A stretch of 14,171 bases of DNA from JBEAOO01 sp041164825. Its GTDB lineage: Bacteria > Pseudomonadota > Gammaproteobacteria > Burkholderiales > Burkholderiaceae_C. A program made the translations under genes and the position numbers. The notes beneath the pieces are model-generated. The model was not told where the DNA came from, ran no database searches, and was given only the letters and a program-made list of their open reading frames with translations. This document shows, piece by piece, positions 13,910 to 14,171 of the stretch (its first letter is position 1; each line of letters starts with the position of its first letter). Where the stretch lies: positions 1 through 14,171 of the forward strand of contig JBEAOO010000276.1 in assembly GCA_041164825.1 (NCBI GenBank), in the 5' to 3' direction.

Positions 13910-14128
13910 TCACAGCGTGGCGATCGACACCTCGGTCGACTTGACCAAGGCGATCACGTCTTTGCCCACCACCAGGCCCAACTCTTTCACCGAGCGGGTG
14001 GTGATGACCGAGGTGACGAGCAAGCCGCTCGGTGTCTCGACATCGATCTCAGAGACGACAGGGCCCTCGATGATCTCTTTGACCTTGCCGCGAAATTGGT
14101 TGCGGACGTTGATGGCGGTGATGCCCAT
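13910..14128 (-). CDS. Mop/TOBE-domain molybdate-binding protein
   Basis: 72 residues forming a single TOBE (Mop) domain: SARN-like start INVRNQFRGKVKEI, then the GPVVSEIDVETPSG strand pair, the ITTRSVKELGLVVGKDV turn-helix and VIALVKSTEVSIA at the end. This is the layout of the small molbindins (Mop) that assemble into rings and store or buffer molybdate (or tungstate) in the cytoplasm. GGAG about ten bases before the ATG supports the start. First gene of the minus-strand set in view; the promoter would lie just right of 14128, where a G-tract (14144-14152) is seen. The neighbouring hydrolase has no known molybdate role. Confidence 0.93.
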   Translation of the reverse strand: MGITAINVRNQFRGKVKEIIEGPVVSEIDVETPSGLLVTSVITTRSVKELGLVVGKDVIALVKSTEVSIATL

Positions 14129-14171
14129 GGTGTGACTCCAGGTGGGGGGGGGTTGAAACAGGGAACAAGGC

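Overview
The window is GC-rich DNA of Burkholderiales type. The dense, short-spaced operons, the codon bias and the Mop/TOBE and RBBP9-type genes at the right end suggest a Comamonadaceae-like beta-proteobacterium, but no rRNA or other phylogenetic marker is present, so the placement is an inference.

Positions 1-6697 (all + strand) are the right-hand part of a specialised-metabolite locus. They hold the 3' end of a nonribosomal peptide synthetase (adenylation plus carrier domain, cut by the window edge), a VOC-fold metalloprotein, a small GNAT acetyltransferase, a flavin N-monooxygenase of the lysine/ornithine/diamine type, a diaminobutyrate:2-oxoglutarate aminotransferase and a diaminobutyrate decarboxylase. 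The last three form a tightly coupled unit with successive ATGA overlaps. They read as a route from aspartate semialdehyde to 2,4-diaminobutyrate, then 1,3-diaminopropane, then N-hydroxy-1,3-diaminopropane. That precursor is known from NIS siderophores such as rhizobactin 1021, yet no IucA/IucC synthetase is visible and an NRPS end lies next to it. A long hairpin with a Shine-Dalgarno-like sequence in and beside its loop lies just before the monooxygenase.

Positions 6698-11080 are a mosaic accessory strip. It contains a truncated IS3-family orfA, a HEPN-like small protein (R-N-x3-H), a lower-GC segment with a minus-strand membrane protein whose stop codon lies in an integron attC-like hairpin, a two-gene module ending in a DUF4935-like PIN nuclease, a cluster of about 27-bp repeats resembling a transposon end, and a strong bidirectional terminator. 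These parts look like defence or mobile cargo, but none is a named system that I can identify with certainty.

Positions 11081-14171 return to ordinary high-GC chromosome. A minus-strand gene set reads right to left: a Mop/TOBE molybdate-binding protein, an RBBP9/YdeN-like serine hydrolase, a small gene apparently frameshifted by a three-copy 8-bp tandem repeat, and a 439-residue protein with a C-terminal H-x6-D ... H-x-H pattern like LAS (M15/M74) metallopeptidases.
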